The notes below the pieces were generated by a model. That model did not search any database and had not been told where the DNA came from. It was given only the letters and a program-made list of their open reading frames with translations. Made by a program: the position numbers and the translations under genes. 5,572 bases of DNA from Sulfurospirillum sp964441765 (GTDB taxonomy: Bacteria; Campylobacterota; Campylobacteria; Campylobacterales; Sulfurospirillaceae): assembly GCA_964441765.1 (NCBI GenBank), contig CAYTVI010000094.1:1-5572 (forward strand), read 5' to 3'. Positions 5,304 to 5,572 of this stretch are shown in pieces (the stretch's first letter is position 1; each line of letters begins with the position of its first letter).

Positions 5304-5572
5304 ATGATGCCCACATTCATCGCTTCTCACACAACGTTTCATGGAACCCTTCACTGCAAAGAAGAGTGTGTCATCGAAGGAGAAGTAGAGGGAACACTTT
5401 GGTGCGATGAAGCAGTTGTTATAGCCCCTAATGGTATTTTCAAAGGGCTTATTTATGCGCCATTACTCATTGTTCAAGGGCGATGTGAGGGAAATGTCAC
5501 CTGTGATAAAGTCAAGCTCCTTCCTCATGCTCACATGAAAGGAGAAATCCATAGCCATCTTTTTATCATGCA
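5304..5572 (+). CDS. Bactofilin family polymer-forming protein (3' end beyond window)
   Basis: Small cytoskeletal protein of the bactofilin (DUF583) family, which self-assembles into filaments through a right-handed beta-helix and often helps to localise cell-wall or shape factors (CcmA in Helicobacter). Eighty-nine codons are open to the window edge, covering most of the beta-helix core but not the C-terminus. The repeating short-strand/glycine pattern is clear: VIEGEVEGTLW (23-33), then NGIFKGLIYAPLLIVQGRCEG (43-63, with one turn per Gly), then KLLPHAHMKGEI (71-82). AAAGG at 5296-5300 lies three bases from ATG 5304 and six from the in-frame ATG 5307, so translation probably begins at 5307. 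Five cysteines and seven histidines in 89 residues are unusual for this family. The gene follows the cstA terminator with almost no spacer, so its own promoter must lie within or before that hairpin, or it depends on read-through. No M23 peptidase partner is visible here. Confidence 0.85.
   Translation, partial: MMPTFIASHTTFHGTLHCKEECVIEGEVEGTLWCDEAVVIAPNGIFKGLIYAPLLIVQGRCEGNVTCDKVKLLPHAHMKGEIHSHLFIM

Noticed and set aside
1..5572. Mobile elements, CRISPR arrays, tRNA or rRNA genes, phage or toxin-antitoxin genes
   Set aside because: No transposase, integrase, terminal repeats, regularly spaced repeats or RNA-gene sequences were seen; apart from the regulatory gaps the window is filled by five ordinary chromosomal genes.

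Overview
The window looks like a chromosomal segment of a Campylobacterota (epsilonproteobacterial) organism, with Sulfurospirillum or a close relative the most likely source. The reasons are the low-GC coding style, an NspC-type polyamine gene, a histidine kinase whose H-box (IGNISHQWREPL) is of the form common in this phylum, and promoter-like elements with a clear -10 box but no convincing -35. The genus is inferred from protein style; no 16S or other marker is present.

Layout. (1) Positions 1-1121, minus strand: nspC, carboxynorspermidine/carboxyspermidine decarboxylase, missing only its last few codons. (2) 1122-1199: a 78-bp divergent promoter region. (3) 1200-2795, plus strand: a membrane histidine kinase with a periplasmic SBP_bac_3-like sensor domain. 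Its true start is probably a TTG at 1227. (4) 2792-3466, minus strand: an OmpR-type response regulator whose stop codon overlaps that of the kinase tail to tail. (5) 3467-3789: a 323-bp regulatory region between the divergent regulator and transporter. It holds a 15-bp perfect inverted repeat, tandem TATCTCAC sites, a TATAAT box and a strong Shine-Dalgarno. (6) 3790-5250, plus strand: a short-form (486 aa) CstA/BtsT-family transporter. (7) 5257-5295: a strong hairpin terminator. (8) 5304 to the window end, plus strand: the N-terminal part of a bactofilin.

The centre of the window reads as one functional unit. A periplasmic solute sensor kinase and a DNA-binding response regulator sit beside a CstA-family transporter, with conspicuous operator-like repeats directly upstream of the transporter promoter. 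The logic resembles the E. coli BtsS/BtsR-BtsT pyruvate sensing and uptake system, where a two-component system controls a CstA-family carrier. Here, however, the sensor (SBP_bac_3 plus HisKA) and the regulator (winged helix) are of unrelated families. That the kinase, regulator and transporter work together is inferred from proximity and from the repeats; it is not shown. Unusual details are the convergent arrangement of kinase and regulator, a kinase ATP-lid that appears about 14 residues too short, and a sensor domain lacking the residues that normally bind alpha-amino acids. nspC and the bactofilin look like unrelated housekeeping neighbours.
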